From positions 1,922,001 to 1,986,000 of the forward strand of contig CP176050.1 in the NCBI GenBank assembly GCA_046199005.1: a stretch of 64,000 nucleotides of DNA. Reading direction: 5' to 3'. Positions 7,814-16,104 of the stretch are shown here, piece by piece. Positions within the stretch are counted from its first letter, which is position 1. The number at the start of each line of letters is the position of its first letter. Below the pieces are notes generated by a model. That model was not told the origin of the DNA. It did no database searches and saw only the letters and a program-made list of their open reading frames with translations. A program made the position numbers and the translations under genes. This stretch comes from Ascidiimonas sp046199005. GTDB lineage: Bacteria; Bacteroidota; Bacteroidia; Flavobacteriales; Flavobacteriaceae.

Positions 7814-10543
7814 TTATAATCTTCTATCCGGATCTCTTCGCTGTTCCCATTTTACATCTTTAAGGATACTACCTTTGATTCCTATGAAGAAATACCAGGT
7901 TCCGCCTTGTCTGAATGGCTGCCAATCGAAGCTCATGTTCCAGGTATTCAAATCCCGCTGAAAGCCAAGGTTGGTAAATCCAAATCCTTTTCTCACAAAA
8001 TCATAACTGGATGAAAAACGAACTTTCCATCGGGTTGCCAGCGAAATGTCGCCACTAAATTGTAAAGCATTGTTGGTGATCTCATTTTGCCGATTTGAAT
8101 TGTTGTAATTCATGGTGTATCCGATACGAAGGTTCCAGGGAATACGAGCCCCGTAAAGTCTTGTAGGACCTTCCTCTTTATCTTCTTCCTCTTCCTCCCG
8201 GTTGTAACCATTTCTATTATTCTCACCAAAAGCAAATCCATCCTGTAAAAATTGATCGGCTACCTGTTCCTCGACCGATCGCTCATCTTCTTCCTCATCT
8301 CCTTTCTTTTTTTCAAATGTCTTATTCGATAAGGTATAGTTGAGGGTAAGATTCGCATTAGTTAAACGAAACAGGCTTCCGCCATTGTTCACATTAAAAA
8401 CATCTATTCTTCTGCCACTATTATCGATGGCATAGGGGTCTAGTGTAGCTCCAAAGTTAACGCTCATCTTATTATCGAGCAGGGTGGTACCTCCTGTCAC
8501 TCTCAAAGGACTCCACGGTAAAGAATCGGCTGCAATATTATATCCGGTATTGAAATTTAGACTGTTCAACAACATGACCTTTTTAGGTTCTGTGGCAGTG
8601 GTGTCTTTAGGAGTCACTTTTGCTTCCAGCGTATTGCTAATTGCGATCCCGATATTGTTGGAGTTTCCCAGCGATGGTGTTCCAAAAATGCTACCTTCAA
8701 ATCGAGTAAATTGTCGTAGTTCTCCAGTCTCATTTGCAACATATTCTTCGTAATAGCGATCTCCCGAAGGTGTATATCCATAAGAAATGGAAGGCCTCAT
8801 AGTATGTCTGATGGCTTGTATCTTGCTACCCTCTTTAAAATTAAAGGTACCGTAAAGGGTTGTACCTAAGCTGCCTCCAAAATTGTATTGATTGTATCTG
8901 TCAAACCCGTTGATCGTATCTATAGGAGCCTCATTGAGGGTTTGATCGAAATCCCGCCGTTGAATGGTTCTGAAGGTCCAGATGTCTTCATAATTACCAT
9001 TGAGAGTGACACTTAAATATTTAGCTACTTTGAAATTCGTGCTGATTGGAATCGTGTGCCTGAATCCAATTCGTGCGTTTTCAAACATTTCTTTTTTCAG
9101 AAATAGCGAATCAGTAGTTTGAATTCTGTTCTCAGCCCTTAAATTATACTGAAAGTTAATATTCTGAAAAACCCCTTTCTTAATACCTTCCTTAGGCGCA
9201 AAAGGGAATATTCGCTCAACGCTCCCTTGAAAGGTTGGGAGTGTCATGTTTATCACTTCGGTATTGGTATTCTGCGAATGAGTGGCGGTTACGTTAATAT
9301 TTACTGATGGATATGCTGGAAAAGTTTTTGAATATGAAACAGAGGAATTCAGGGTATTCTGTAGAAAATTTGAACTGTTTAACTGATTCAATGATTGCCT
9401 AAAAAAACTACTACTACCTAAATTTACAGAGGCAGAGAAACGAGAGTTAGGACTTGCTTTTTGGTCTTGTGTATGTGACCATTGCAAATTGAATACGCGC
9501 TGTTGACTAAAATCTGGAAATCCACGCTGGCTTTGGATCACATTTTCGTAATTAAAATTCAAGCGTCCCTGAAATCGGTAACGCACGGCATAAGAAGTCT
9601 CAGCCCTGAAACCAAAACTGCCGTTTGTATAGTAATCACCTTTAACCGCAAGGTCAAAGTAATCGCTTACCGCAAAGTAGTAGCCCAGATTCTGCAAGAA
9701 AAAACCACGTTCGTTAACTTGTCCGAAAGCCGGAAAGATAACACCAGAAGTTCTGCTTTCCGATAGTGGAAAATAAGCAAACGGTACCGCTATAGGAGTA
9801 GGGATGTCTGCTATATACATATTACTGAAACCAGCAATTACTTTCTTTTTAGGAACAAATTTTCCTTTTCGGATGCGAATGTAATAATCGGGGTCGTCCA
9901 GATCTTCGTCGGTGGTAAGTTTTCCCTCCTTTAAATAATAGACCGAATCACTTTCTTTTTTAGTTAATTCTGCAAATACCAGAATATTTCCTCCGCTGGT
10001 AACCCCTCCAAAGCCTCCTGCGGTCTGTTCAGACCTTGAATTCCAGATAAGTGCTTTTTCAGTCGTATAATTAAAGCGTATAGAGTCTGGCTTTACCTCA
10101 TTGCTTCCTTGTTTAAAATATGGGTTTTGCACCAAAGCTCCGGTAGAATCTTTAATTCTTCCGGCATAAACTTCATTTTTCTCGTAGTCAATCGTAATGG
10201 TTCCAGCCTTTAGCTCGGTATCCTGATAGTAAACCTCGGCTTCGTTGTAGAGATAGATTTTTTTATCTTTTTGGCTGATGCGAACGTAATCTTTCGCCTT
10301 GTATTTTATTTTATCGAGAAGTAATGCGGGTTCTTTTTTTAATGAATCTGTTTTAACCGAATCCTGAACAGCACCAAAACCTGCGATCGAATCTTTTGAA
10401 ATTGAGGGGAATTCCTGACTTATAGAATCTTTATCTGCTTCTATTTTCAACGGTTTTCTGGCAGGAGTATCCTGAGCGTAGTTGTTTGAAACGCAAAGTA
10501 ATAAAATAAGAAGTAAAAGAATATGAGGTTGTTTTGCTTGCAA
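7814..10543 (-). CDS. lptD: LptD-like LPS-assembly outer-membrane protein (OstA family)
   Basis: The protein has a signal peptide (QAKQPHILLLLILLLCVSNNYAQ), an N-terminal OstA-like beta-jellyroll with IYLYNEAEVYYQDTELKAGTI and the bulk of a C-terminal beta-barrel typical of LptD; it would insert lipopolysaccharide into the outer leaflet. There is no ATG near the signal peptide. The longest frame begins with a TTG at 10624, but that TTG coincides with a promoter -33 element, and a -7 box lies at 10592-10599. A second in-frame TTG at 10543 starts exactly at the signal peptide, giving 909 residues, and is chosen here. An acidic low-complexity stretch (DEEEDERSVEEQ and REEEEEDKEEG) lies near residues 750-790. 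Divergent from the amidase gene, with ridA downstream. Confidence 0.82.
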   Translation of the reverse strand: MQAKQPHILLLLILLLCVSNNYAQDTPARKPLKIEADKDSISQEFPSISKDSIAGFGAVQDSVKTDSLKKEPALLLDKIKYKAKDYVRISQKDKKIYLYNEAEVYYQDTELKAGTITIDYEKNEVYAGRIKDSTGALVQNPYFKQGSNEVKPDSIRFNYTTEKALIWNSRSEQTAGGFGGVTSGGNILVFAELTKKESDSVYYLKEGKLTTDEDLDDPDYYIRIRKGKFVPKKKVIAGFSNMYIADIPTPIAVPFAYFPLSESRTSGVIFPAFGQVNERGFFLQNLGYYFAVSDYFDLAVKGDYYTNGSFGFRAETSYAVRYRFQGRLNFNYENVIQSQRGFPDFSQQRVFNLQWSHTQDQKASPNSRFSASVNLGSSSFFRQSLNQLNSSNFLQNTLNSSVSYSKTFPAYPSVNINVTATHSQNTNTEVINMTLPTFQGSVERIFPFAPKEGIKKGVFQNINFQYNLRAENRIQTTDSLFLKKEMFENARIGFRHTIPISTNFKVAKYLSVTLNGNYEDIWTFRTIQRRDFDQTLNEAPIDTINGFDRYNQYNFGGSLGTTLYGTFNFKEGSKIQAIRHTMRPSISYGYTPSGDRYYEEYVANETGELRQFTRFEGSIFGTPSLGNSNNIGIAISNTLEAKVTPKDTTATEPKKVMLLNSLNFNTGYNIAADSLPWSPLRVTGGTTLLDNKMSVNFGATLDPYAIDNSGRRIDVFNVNNGGSLFRLTNANLTLNYTLSNKTFEKKKGDEEEDERSVEEQVADQFLQDGFAFGENNRNGYNREEEEEDKEEGPTRLYGARIPWNLRIGYTMNYNNSNRQNEITNNALQFSGDISLATRWKVRFSSSYDFVRKGFGFTNLGFQRDLNTWNMSFDWQPFRQGGTWYFFIGIKGSILKDVKWEQRRDPDRRL

Positions 10544-10581
10544 AGCTTTTAATCCTATTTTTGTAAAAGTATGGCTCAATT

Positions 10582-10624
10582 TTTGAGTACTCAAACATAC
10601 GTATATTTTTTTGTCTGTTCGCAA
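10582..10624. promoter_or_regulatory. Overlapping divergent promoters of lptD and the amidase, with a palindrome
   Basis: On the minus strand TTG (10624-10622), 22 bp, then TATGTTTG (10599-10592) fits the Bacteroidota promoter for lptD. On the plus strand TTTG (10582-10585), 20 bp, then TTTTTTTG (10606-10613) is a one-mismatch match for the amidase gene. A perfect 14-bp palindrome TTTGAGTACTCAAA spans 10582-10595 and touches both promoters. Confidence 0.55.
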
Positions 10625-10646
10625 GAGATTATAATTATTTTAACCA

Positions 10647-11828
10647 ATGGATAGTATGTTGAAAACCTTCTGGATTCAAACTTTTTTTGTCTTATTCCTA
10701 TCAATATTTGTGCTGAATATTGGTAAAGCAGAGCCGATTAAAAAAGGTAACCAAAAAAAGAAATTTACGGTAGTTCTGGATGCGGGACATGGTGGGCACG
10801 ATCCGGGAAACTTGGGGAATGGTTACAAGGAAAAAGATATCGCTTTGAAAATCGTACTTGCAGTGGGAGCAATCTTGGAAAAAGAACCGGATATAAACGT
10901 AGTATATACCCGTAAGACCGACAAATTCATTGACTTGTATGTAAGAGGGAAAATTGCCAATGAAGCAAATGCAGATCTTTTTGTGTCTGTTCATTGTAAT
11001 TCGCATGGTAGTGATGCCAATGGTACCGAAACATTCGTGTTGGGTCTACATGCCAATCGCCAAAACTTTGAGGTAGCCAAGGCCGAGAACTCTGTAATTT
11101 ACCTGGAGGAAGATTATGAAACGAATTATGCTGGCTATAATATTAATTCTCCTGAATCTTTTATTGCACTTACCATTGTTCAGGAAGAATTTCTCGATCA
11201 AAGTATTATGTTGGCAAAAAATATTCAAAGTAATTTCACAAAAAAGCTTAAAAGAAAGAATCGCGGTGTCAAACAGGCGGGCTTTATTGTACTTCATCAA
11301 ACCTTCATGCCCAGTGTGCTTGTAGAAGTTGGTTTTCTTACACATAAACCAGAAGGTCGTTACCTTAATTCTGCTTCAGGTCAGGTGGAAATCGCAGGGT
11401 CGATCGCAAAGGGCGTTTTGGCCTATAAAAAATCGGTTGGAGAGAATGTGGGCAACGATTTTAGTTTTGAGTCTCAGAATAACAAAGAAAATGATACGGT
11501 CATTGCTGAAAAAGATACTATCCCCATCGTACCGGAGGTTAACAAACCGGTAGTTTCCAATTCTTCGCTTACCTATAAAATACAAATAGCGGCAGGATCC
11601 TCTAAACTGGAGCTCGTTCCATCAAATTTTAAGGGTCTTAAGGAACTATCTCGTGAATCCTATCAGGATATTTATCGGTATCTTTATGGAGAAACGTCCT
11701 CGTATTCCAAAGCTCAGGAACTACGTCAGGAAGCGATTGATGCAGGGTATAGTTCAGCCTTCATCGTAGGCTATAAGGAAGGTAAACGCACCAGCTTATC
11801 AGAAGTTTCAAAATCCGCTTCTAATTAA
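10647..11828 (+). CDS. N-acetylmuramoyl-L-alanine amidase (Amidase_3) with SPOR-like C-terminus
   Basis: This enzyme cleaves the amide between MurNAc and L-Ala in peptidoglycan, in the periplasm. A signal peptide (TFWIQTFFVLFLSIFVLNIGKA) precedes the zinc amidase domain, residues about 40-265: VVLDAGHGGHDPGN, TRKTDKFIDLYVRGKIAN, LFVSVHCNSH and VLVEVGFLTH carry the zinc ligands and the catalytic Glu. After a linker of about 45 residues the C-terminus (TYKIQIAAGSSKLELVP to GYSSAFIVGYKEGKR) resembles a SPOR domain, which in this family binds denuded glycan at the septum. ATG at 10647 is used; an in-frame ATG at 10656 is equally possible. The gene is followed by an MlaD protein in the usual flavobacterial order. 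Confidence 0.9.
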   Translation: MDSMLKTFWIQTFFVLFLSIFVLNIGKAEPIKKGNQKKKFTVVLDAGHGGHDPGNLGNGYKEKDIALKIVLAVGAILEKEPDINVVYTRKTDKFIDLYVRGKIANEANADLFVSVHCNSHGSDANGTETFVLGLHANRQNFEVAKAENSVIYLEEDYETNYAGYNINSPESFIALTIVQEEFLDQSIMLAKNIQSNFTKKLKRKNRGVKQAGFIVLHQTFMPSVLVEVGFLTHKPEGRYLNSASGQVEIAGSIAKGVLAYKKSVGENVGNDFSFESQNNKENDTVIAEKDTIPIVPEVNKPVVSNSSLTYKIQIAAGSSKLELVPSNFKGLKELSRESYQDIYRYLYGETSSYSKAQELRQEAIDAGYSSAFIVGYKEGKRTSLSEVSKSASN

Positions 11829-11882
11829 GCGGTTTCTTTCCAAATTATTTCTAATTTTGTCTGGAACCGTAAATAGATTCAT

Positions 11883-12842
11883 TTGAGACTATCCCGTGAA
11901 TTAAAAACAGCGATTATTGTATTGGGAGGAATAATGCTCTTTATCCTGGGGTTTAGTTTCCTCAAGTCGAATTCCATCTTCAAGAGTTATCGAACTTTTT
12001 ATGTAGTGTATGACCATGTAGGAGGACTTGCCATTGGTACACCGGTTACCATTAATGGTTTTTCGGTAGGAAATATTCAGGACATTAAATTCAAAGATAA
12101 TACTGGTAAACTGGTAGTTACATTTAATGTGGAGAACGAATTTGAATTTTCTAAAAATAGTATAGCCCAATTATATGATACCGGAATTATTGGAGGTAAA
12201 GGAATACAGATCATACCCGTTTTTGATGGAAGTATATCCGCAGAATCCAAAGATACGCTACCCGGAAGGATCAAACCAGGACTTACAGAGTTAGTAACTC
12301 AAAAGTTAACACCGCTACAGGAGCAAATAGGGTCTACCTTATACAGCGCAGATTCATTGCTTATAAATATCAATTCGCTTCTTGACGACAATACGAAAGT
12401 TAAATTTAAAAGAAGTATTGACGATTTAGGACAAATAATTTCTACTTTCAAGAAAACATCTAAAGATATTGATCTATTGATCACGGGTAATAAAGAGCGG
12501 TTAGATAGCACACTTGGAAATGTTGCAAACCTGACAGAGAATCTCTCTAACTTGTCTGATTCACTGGCGAAAGCTAACATCGGAGCCACAGTAGAAGATC
12601 TGCAGGGAACCATCAATTCACTGGATAAAATGTTGGCAGGTATAGAGAACGGCGATGGTACGGTAGGAAAACTTTTTAAAGATGAAGCTTTTTACAATAA
12701 TTTAGCAGGAGCATCAAAGCAACTGGAATTATTACTGGAAGATATGAAGCTAAATCCAAAACGCTATGTACATTTTTCCTTATTTGGCAAAAGACCTAAG
12801 CCTTACGAGCCTCCAACAGAAACCGAAGAAGTAAATGAATAA
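11883..12842 (+). CDS. MlaD/MCE-domain lipid-transport protein
   Basis: This 319-residue protein has one N-terminal membrane anchor (TAIIVLGGIMLFILGFSFL) followed by an MCE domain at residues about 38-120 (FYVVYDHVGGLAIGTPVTINGFSVGNI and IGGKGIQIIP), then a long alpha-helical coiled-coil-like region to residue 270. Such proteins bind phospholipids on the periplasmic face of an Mla-type ABC transporter to maintain outer-membrane asymmetry. The start is a TTG at 11883; no ATG exists near the anchor, and the following residues RLSRELKT match the usual N-terminus of flavobacterial homologues. The Mla permease and ATPase are not adjacent. The Fe-S gene begins 3 bp later. Confidence 0.88.
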   Translation: MRLSRELKTAIIVLGGIMLFILGFSFLKSNSIFKSYRTFYVVYDHVGGLAIGTPVTINGFSVGNIQDIKFKDNTGKLVVTFNVENEFEFSKNSIAQLYDTGIIGGKGIQIIPVFDGSISAESKDTLPGRIKPGLTELVTQKLTPLQEQIGSTLYSADSLLININSLLDDNTKVKFKRSIDDLGQIISTFKKTSKDIDLLITGNKERLDSTLGNVANLTENLSNLSDSLAKANIGATVEDLQGTINSLDKMLAGIENGDGTVGKLFKDEAFYNNLAGASKQLELLLEDMKLNPKRYVHFSLFGKRPKPYEPPTETEEVNE

Positions 12843-12845
12843 TAT

Positions 12846-14174
12846 ATGACCAGCTATTTATTTAATATACTGTTTGCTATTATCCTTATTCTGGGGATTG
12901 GATTTTTTGCGATGAATGTTCGAAAACTTATTCGAAATATCAATTTGGGCAAAGATGTAGATGTTTCAGATAATAGATCTGAACGTTGGAAGAATATGGC
13001 AATGATAGCGCTAGGACAATCTAAAATGGTGGTTCGCCCGATTGCAGGACTACTTCACATTATTGTTTATGTGGGCTTTGTAATCATAAACATCGAGGTA
13101 TTAGAGATTATTTTAGATGGTCTTTTTGGAACGCATCGGATATTTGCTCCTCTTGGAGGAATTTATGATTTTTTGATCGGGTCTTTTGAAATATTAGCTT
13201 TGTTAGTCTTGATTGCGGTTTTTGCATTCTGGATAAGACGTAATGTAATTAAGCTTCAACGCTTCATAAAACCCGAAATGGAAGGCTGGCCTAAAAAAGA
13301 CGGTAACCTCATTCTCTATTTTGAAGTAGTCTTAATGTGTCTTTTCTTAACTATGAATGGTGCAGACTACCAGCTTCAGCAAATGGGTGCCGAGGGGTAT
13401 GTGCAGGCAGGGGCGTTCCCTGTAAGTCAATGGTTATCAATTTTATTCTCCGGTCTGTCTGAAGGATCTTTAATTATCATTGAAAGAACCGCCTGGTGGT
13501 TACATATCATAGGAATACTCATATTTTTAAATTACCTCTACTATTCAAAGCACCTTCATATTTTATTGGCTTTTCCGAATACTTTTTATGGAAATTTAAA
13601 ACCGAAGGGGCAATTCAACAATTTGGAGTCTGTTACCAAAGAAGTTAAATTGATGATGGATCCAGAAGCCGATCCATATGCAGCACCAGAAGAAGATGCT
13701 GCAGATCCTGAAAAGTTTGGAGCCTCTGATGTTACCGACCTTAATTGGGTACAATTAATGAATGCATATACCTGTACAGAATGCGGAAGGTGTACCAGTG
13801 AGTGTCCAGCCAATCAAACAGGAAAAAAGCTTTCACCAAGAAAAATTATGATGGACACAAGAGACCGTCTCGAAGAGGTTGGAAAGAATATGGATCTCAA
13901 TGATGGTACTTTCGTCGACGACAATAAATCTCTTTTAGATAACTATATAACAAGAGAAGAACTATGGGCCTGCACTTCATGCAATGCCTGCGTAGAAGCC
14001 TGTCCTGTTAGTATAGATCCCTTGTCTATTATTATGAGCATGAGACAGTATCTGGTTATGGAGCAATCCGCCGCTCCTTCAGACCTCAATAACATGATGA
14101 GTAATATAGAGAACAACGGAGCGCCATGGCCGTACAATCAGATGGATAGATTAAATTGGAAAAACGAAGCATAA
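12846..14174 (+). CDS. Membrane-bound (Fe-S) oxidoreductase, HdrC/NarI-like plus two 4Fe-4S clusters
   Basis: This 442-residue protein has about five transmembrane helices in residues 1-250, resembling a cytochrome-b/NarI-type module, followed by a cytoplasmic dicluster domain. The two cluster motifs are CTECGRCTSECPANQ (about residue 312) and CTSCNACVEACPVS (about residue 378). It probably passes electrons between the quinone pool and a soluble partner; that partner is likely the CCG-domain protein encoded at 14707, because the two are routinely adjacent in Bacteroidota and together resemble HdrC/HdrB-like halves. The physiological donor and acceptor are unknown. Confidence 0.85.
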   Translation: MTSYLFNILFAIILILGIGFFAMNVRKLIRNINLGKDVDVSDNRSERWKNMAMIALGQSKMVVRPIAGLLHIIVYVGFVIINIEVLEIILDGLFGTHRIFAPLGGIYDFLIGSFEILALLVLIAVFAFWIRRNVIKLQRFIKPEMEGWPKKDGNLILYFEVVLMCLFLTMNGADYQLQQMGAEGYVQAGAFPVSQWLSILFSGLSEGSLIIIERTAWWLHIIGILIFLNYLYYSKHLHILLAFPNTFYGNLKPKGQFNNLESVTKEVKLMMDPEADPYAAPEEDAADPEKFGASDVTDLNWVQLMNAYTCTECGRCTSECPANQTGKKLSPRKIMMDTRDRLEEVGKNMDLNDGTFVDDNKSLLDNYITREELWACTSCNACVEACPVSIDPLSIIMSMRQYLVMEQSAAPSDLNNMMSNIENNGAPWPYNQMDRLNWKNEA

Positions 14175-14190
14175 CTAAATTAAAATTAAG

Positions 14191-14640
14191 ATGAAAAAAG
14201 AAGATGTAGATAAATTATTGCATGAGAAACTTGAATCAGGAGAACATATAAGTCCCGTCTTACCCGACGGTATAAAGAATTATTTGATCGATATAGACGG
14301 AACCATTTGCGATGATATACCGAATGAAGAACCAGAAAGAATGGCAACCGCTAACGTATATCCTGATGCATTGGCAACTTTAAACAAATGGTATGATGAA
14401 GGTCATATTATTTGTTTTTTTACTTCCCGTACGGAAGATCATCGGGAAGTGACTGAAAACTGGTTAAACAAACACGGATTTATGTATCACAGTCTTCTCA
14501 TGGGAAAACCCAGAGGAGGAAATTATCACTGGATAGATAATCACTTAGTAAAAGCAACAAGATATAACGGTAAATTCACCGATCTTGTGGAGAAAGAGGT
14601 CACCATAGAGGTGTTTGATGATGGTAAAAAGTATGATTAA
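14191..14640 (+). CDS. Small HAD-superfamily phosphatase-like protein
   Basis: This 149-residue protein contains HAD motif I as LIDIDGTICDD near residue 31, motif II as CFFTSRTEDHREV near residue 76, and a late GKPRGGNYHWIDNH segment in place of a classical motif III/IV. The minimal size and lack of a large cap domain resemble nucleotide or sugar-phosphate phosphatases. It lies between two Fe-S genes on the same strand with gaps of 16 and 66 bp, which suggests cotranscription, but no link between a phosphatase and that redox pair is evident. Substrate unknown. Confidence 0.75.
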   Translation: MKKEDVDKLLHEKLESGEHISPVLPDGIKNYLIDIDGTICDDIPNEEPERMATANVYPDALATLNKWYDEGHIICFFTSRTEDHREVTENWLNKHGFMYHSLLMGKPRGGNYHWIDNHLVKATRYNGKFTDLVEKEVTIEVFDDGKKYD

Positions 14641-14706
14641 ACAAGTTATATGAGTATCCTTTCGGATTTCTAATCTGTAGCGCTGTTTTTGAAAATATGT
14701 AAAATT

Positions 14707-15504
14707 ATGGAAAGTAACCAAACCTTACACGTGCCTACCATGGCAGAAATGATAGCTGCGGGAAAACAACCTGAAGTGTTATTCTGGGTAGGATGCGCCG
14801 GGAGTTTTGATGATCGTGCAAAGAAAATAACCAAAGCTTTTGTAAAGTTACTTAACAAAGCAGGTGTTGAGTTTGCAGTTTTGGGCGCAGAAGAAAGTTG
14901 CACAGGTGATCCGGCTAAAAGAGCAGGAAATGAGTTTCTTTTTCAAATGCAGGCTGTAACCAATATAGAAGTGCTAAATGGTTATGAAGTTAAGAAAATT
15001 GTTACCGCATGCCCTCATTGTTTTAATACGATCAAAAACGAATACCCATCTTTAGGTGGTAATTACGAGGTAATGCATCACACTCAATTTCTTAAAACCT
15101 TGCTCGATGAAGGGCGATTAAGTATTGAAGGAGGTCAGTTTAAAGGAAAACGAATTACATTTCATGATCCTTGTTATCTGGGGAGGGCGAATAATGTCTA
15201 TGAAGCGCCAAGAGAGCTTATTCAAAAGTTGGAGGCCGAATTGGTAGAGATGAAGAAATGCCGTAAAAATGGCCTTTGTTGCGGAGCCGGGGGTGCACAG
15301 ATGTTCAAAGAACCCGAAAAAGGTGACAAAGATGTGAATATAGAACGAACCGAACAGGCTTTGGAAACGCAACCCGAGATCATCGCAGCTGGCTGTCCGT
15401 TTTGTAATACAATGATGACCGATGGTATTAAAAACAAGGAGAAAGAAGGCGAAATCGCTGTAATGGATGTCGCTGAACTCATTGCAAACGCATCAGATCT
15501 TTAA
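14707..15504 (+). CDS. (Fe-S)-binding protein with two CCG domains
   Basis: The 265-residue soluble protein carries two cysteine-rich CCG domains of the HdrB/GlpC/LutA type: the first ends with ACPHCFNTIKNEYP, the second contains FHDPCYLGR, GLCCGAGGAQMF and AGCPFCNTMM. These bind an unusual Fe-S cluster and act in electron transfer or bifurcation. A longer reading begins with TTG at 14689, but the ATG at 14707 (MESNQTLHVPTMAEM) matches the usual start of homologues and is used here. It is the presumed soluble partner of the membrane Fe-S protein at 12846. Confidence 0.87.
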   Translation: MESNQTLHVPTMAEMIAAGKQPEVLFWVGCAGSFDDRAKKITKAFVKLLNKAGVEFAVLGAEESCTGDPAKRAGNEFLFQMQAVTNIEVLNGYEVKKIVTACPHCFNTIKNEYPSLGGNYEVMHHTQFLKTLLDEGRLSIEGGQFKGKRITFHDPCYLGRANNVYEAPRELIQKLEAELVEMKKCRKNGLCCGAGGAQMFKEPEKGDKDVNIERTEQALETQPEIIAAGCPFCNTMMTDGIKNKEKEGEIAVMDVAELIANASDL

Positions 15505-15514
15505 TTTTAATAGC

Positions 15515-16000
15515 ATGATCGCATCTTTTGAAACTTTACCAGAACATTCCCGTGTATGGATATATCAGTCTAATCGTGGACTTTCTGCCCAAGAAGTTAT
15601 AGAAATTCAGCAACAGCTTGATCAATTTCTTGAATCCTGGACCGCACACGGCGCCGGATTAAAAGCAGGATATGAGATCAAATACAATCGATTTATCATA
15701 ATTGCATTAGATCAGGAGTCGCAGGCGGCTTCCGGTTGTTCTATTGATGCATCTGTTCATTTCATTCAATCTTTAGAAAAAAAATACAACATAGATCTTC
15801 TTGACAAAATGAATGTGTCTTTTAAACAAGGTGAATATGTAGCCTATAAACCTTTAAAGGACTTTAAGAAGATGGTGAAAGATCGTGCCGTGAATGCCAA
15901 TACCATTGTCTTCAATAATTTAGTGACTACAAAAGGTGAATATCTTGAACATTGGGAAGTACCGGCAAGCGAAAGCTGGCACGCAAGATTTCTCAATTAA
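15515..16000 (+). CDS. Conserved Bacteroidota protein (often labelled ABC transporter ATPase)
   Basis: This 161-residue protein starts at the ATG at 15515 (MIASFETLPEHSRVWIYQ); an upstream in-frame ATG at 15467 lies inside the preceding gene and adds residues unlike the family. Homologues in Bacteroidota carry the label ABC transporter ATPase, but no Walker A, Walker B or signature motif can be seen here, so that name is not supported. Conserved-looking blocks are WTAHGAGLKAGYEIKYNRFI, ASGCSIDASVHFIQ and the C-terminal WEVPASESWHARFL. Function unknown. It follows the Fe-S gene by 10 bp and is probably in the same operon. Confidence 0.75.
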   Translation: MIASFETLPEHSRVWIYQSNRGLSAQEVIEIQQQLDQFLESWTAHGAGLKAGYEIKYNRFIIIALDQESQAASGCSIDASVHFIQSLEKKYNIDLLDKMNVSFKQGEYVAYKPLKDFKKMVKDRAVNANTIVFNNLVTTKGEYLEHWEVPASESWHARFLN

Positions 16001-16104
16001 ATAGTTCTTTGGTTTTCTCTTAAAACCGAAAATCTTGTTAAATCATCGATTTTGATTTTGAATTAAGAAGCTTAAACGTATATTCCAAAAATTTCTGATA
16101 CCTC

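Noticed and set aside
15515..16000. ABC transporter ATPase, the label often attached to this family
   Set aside because: No Walker A, Walker B or ABC signature motif can be seen, and the protein is too short for a nucleotide-binding domain.
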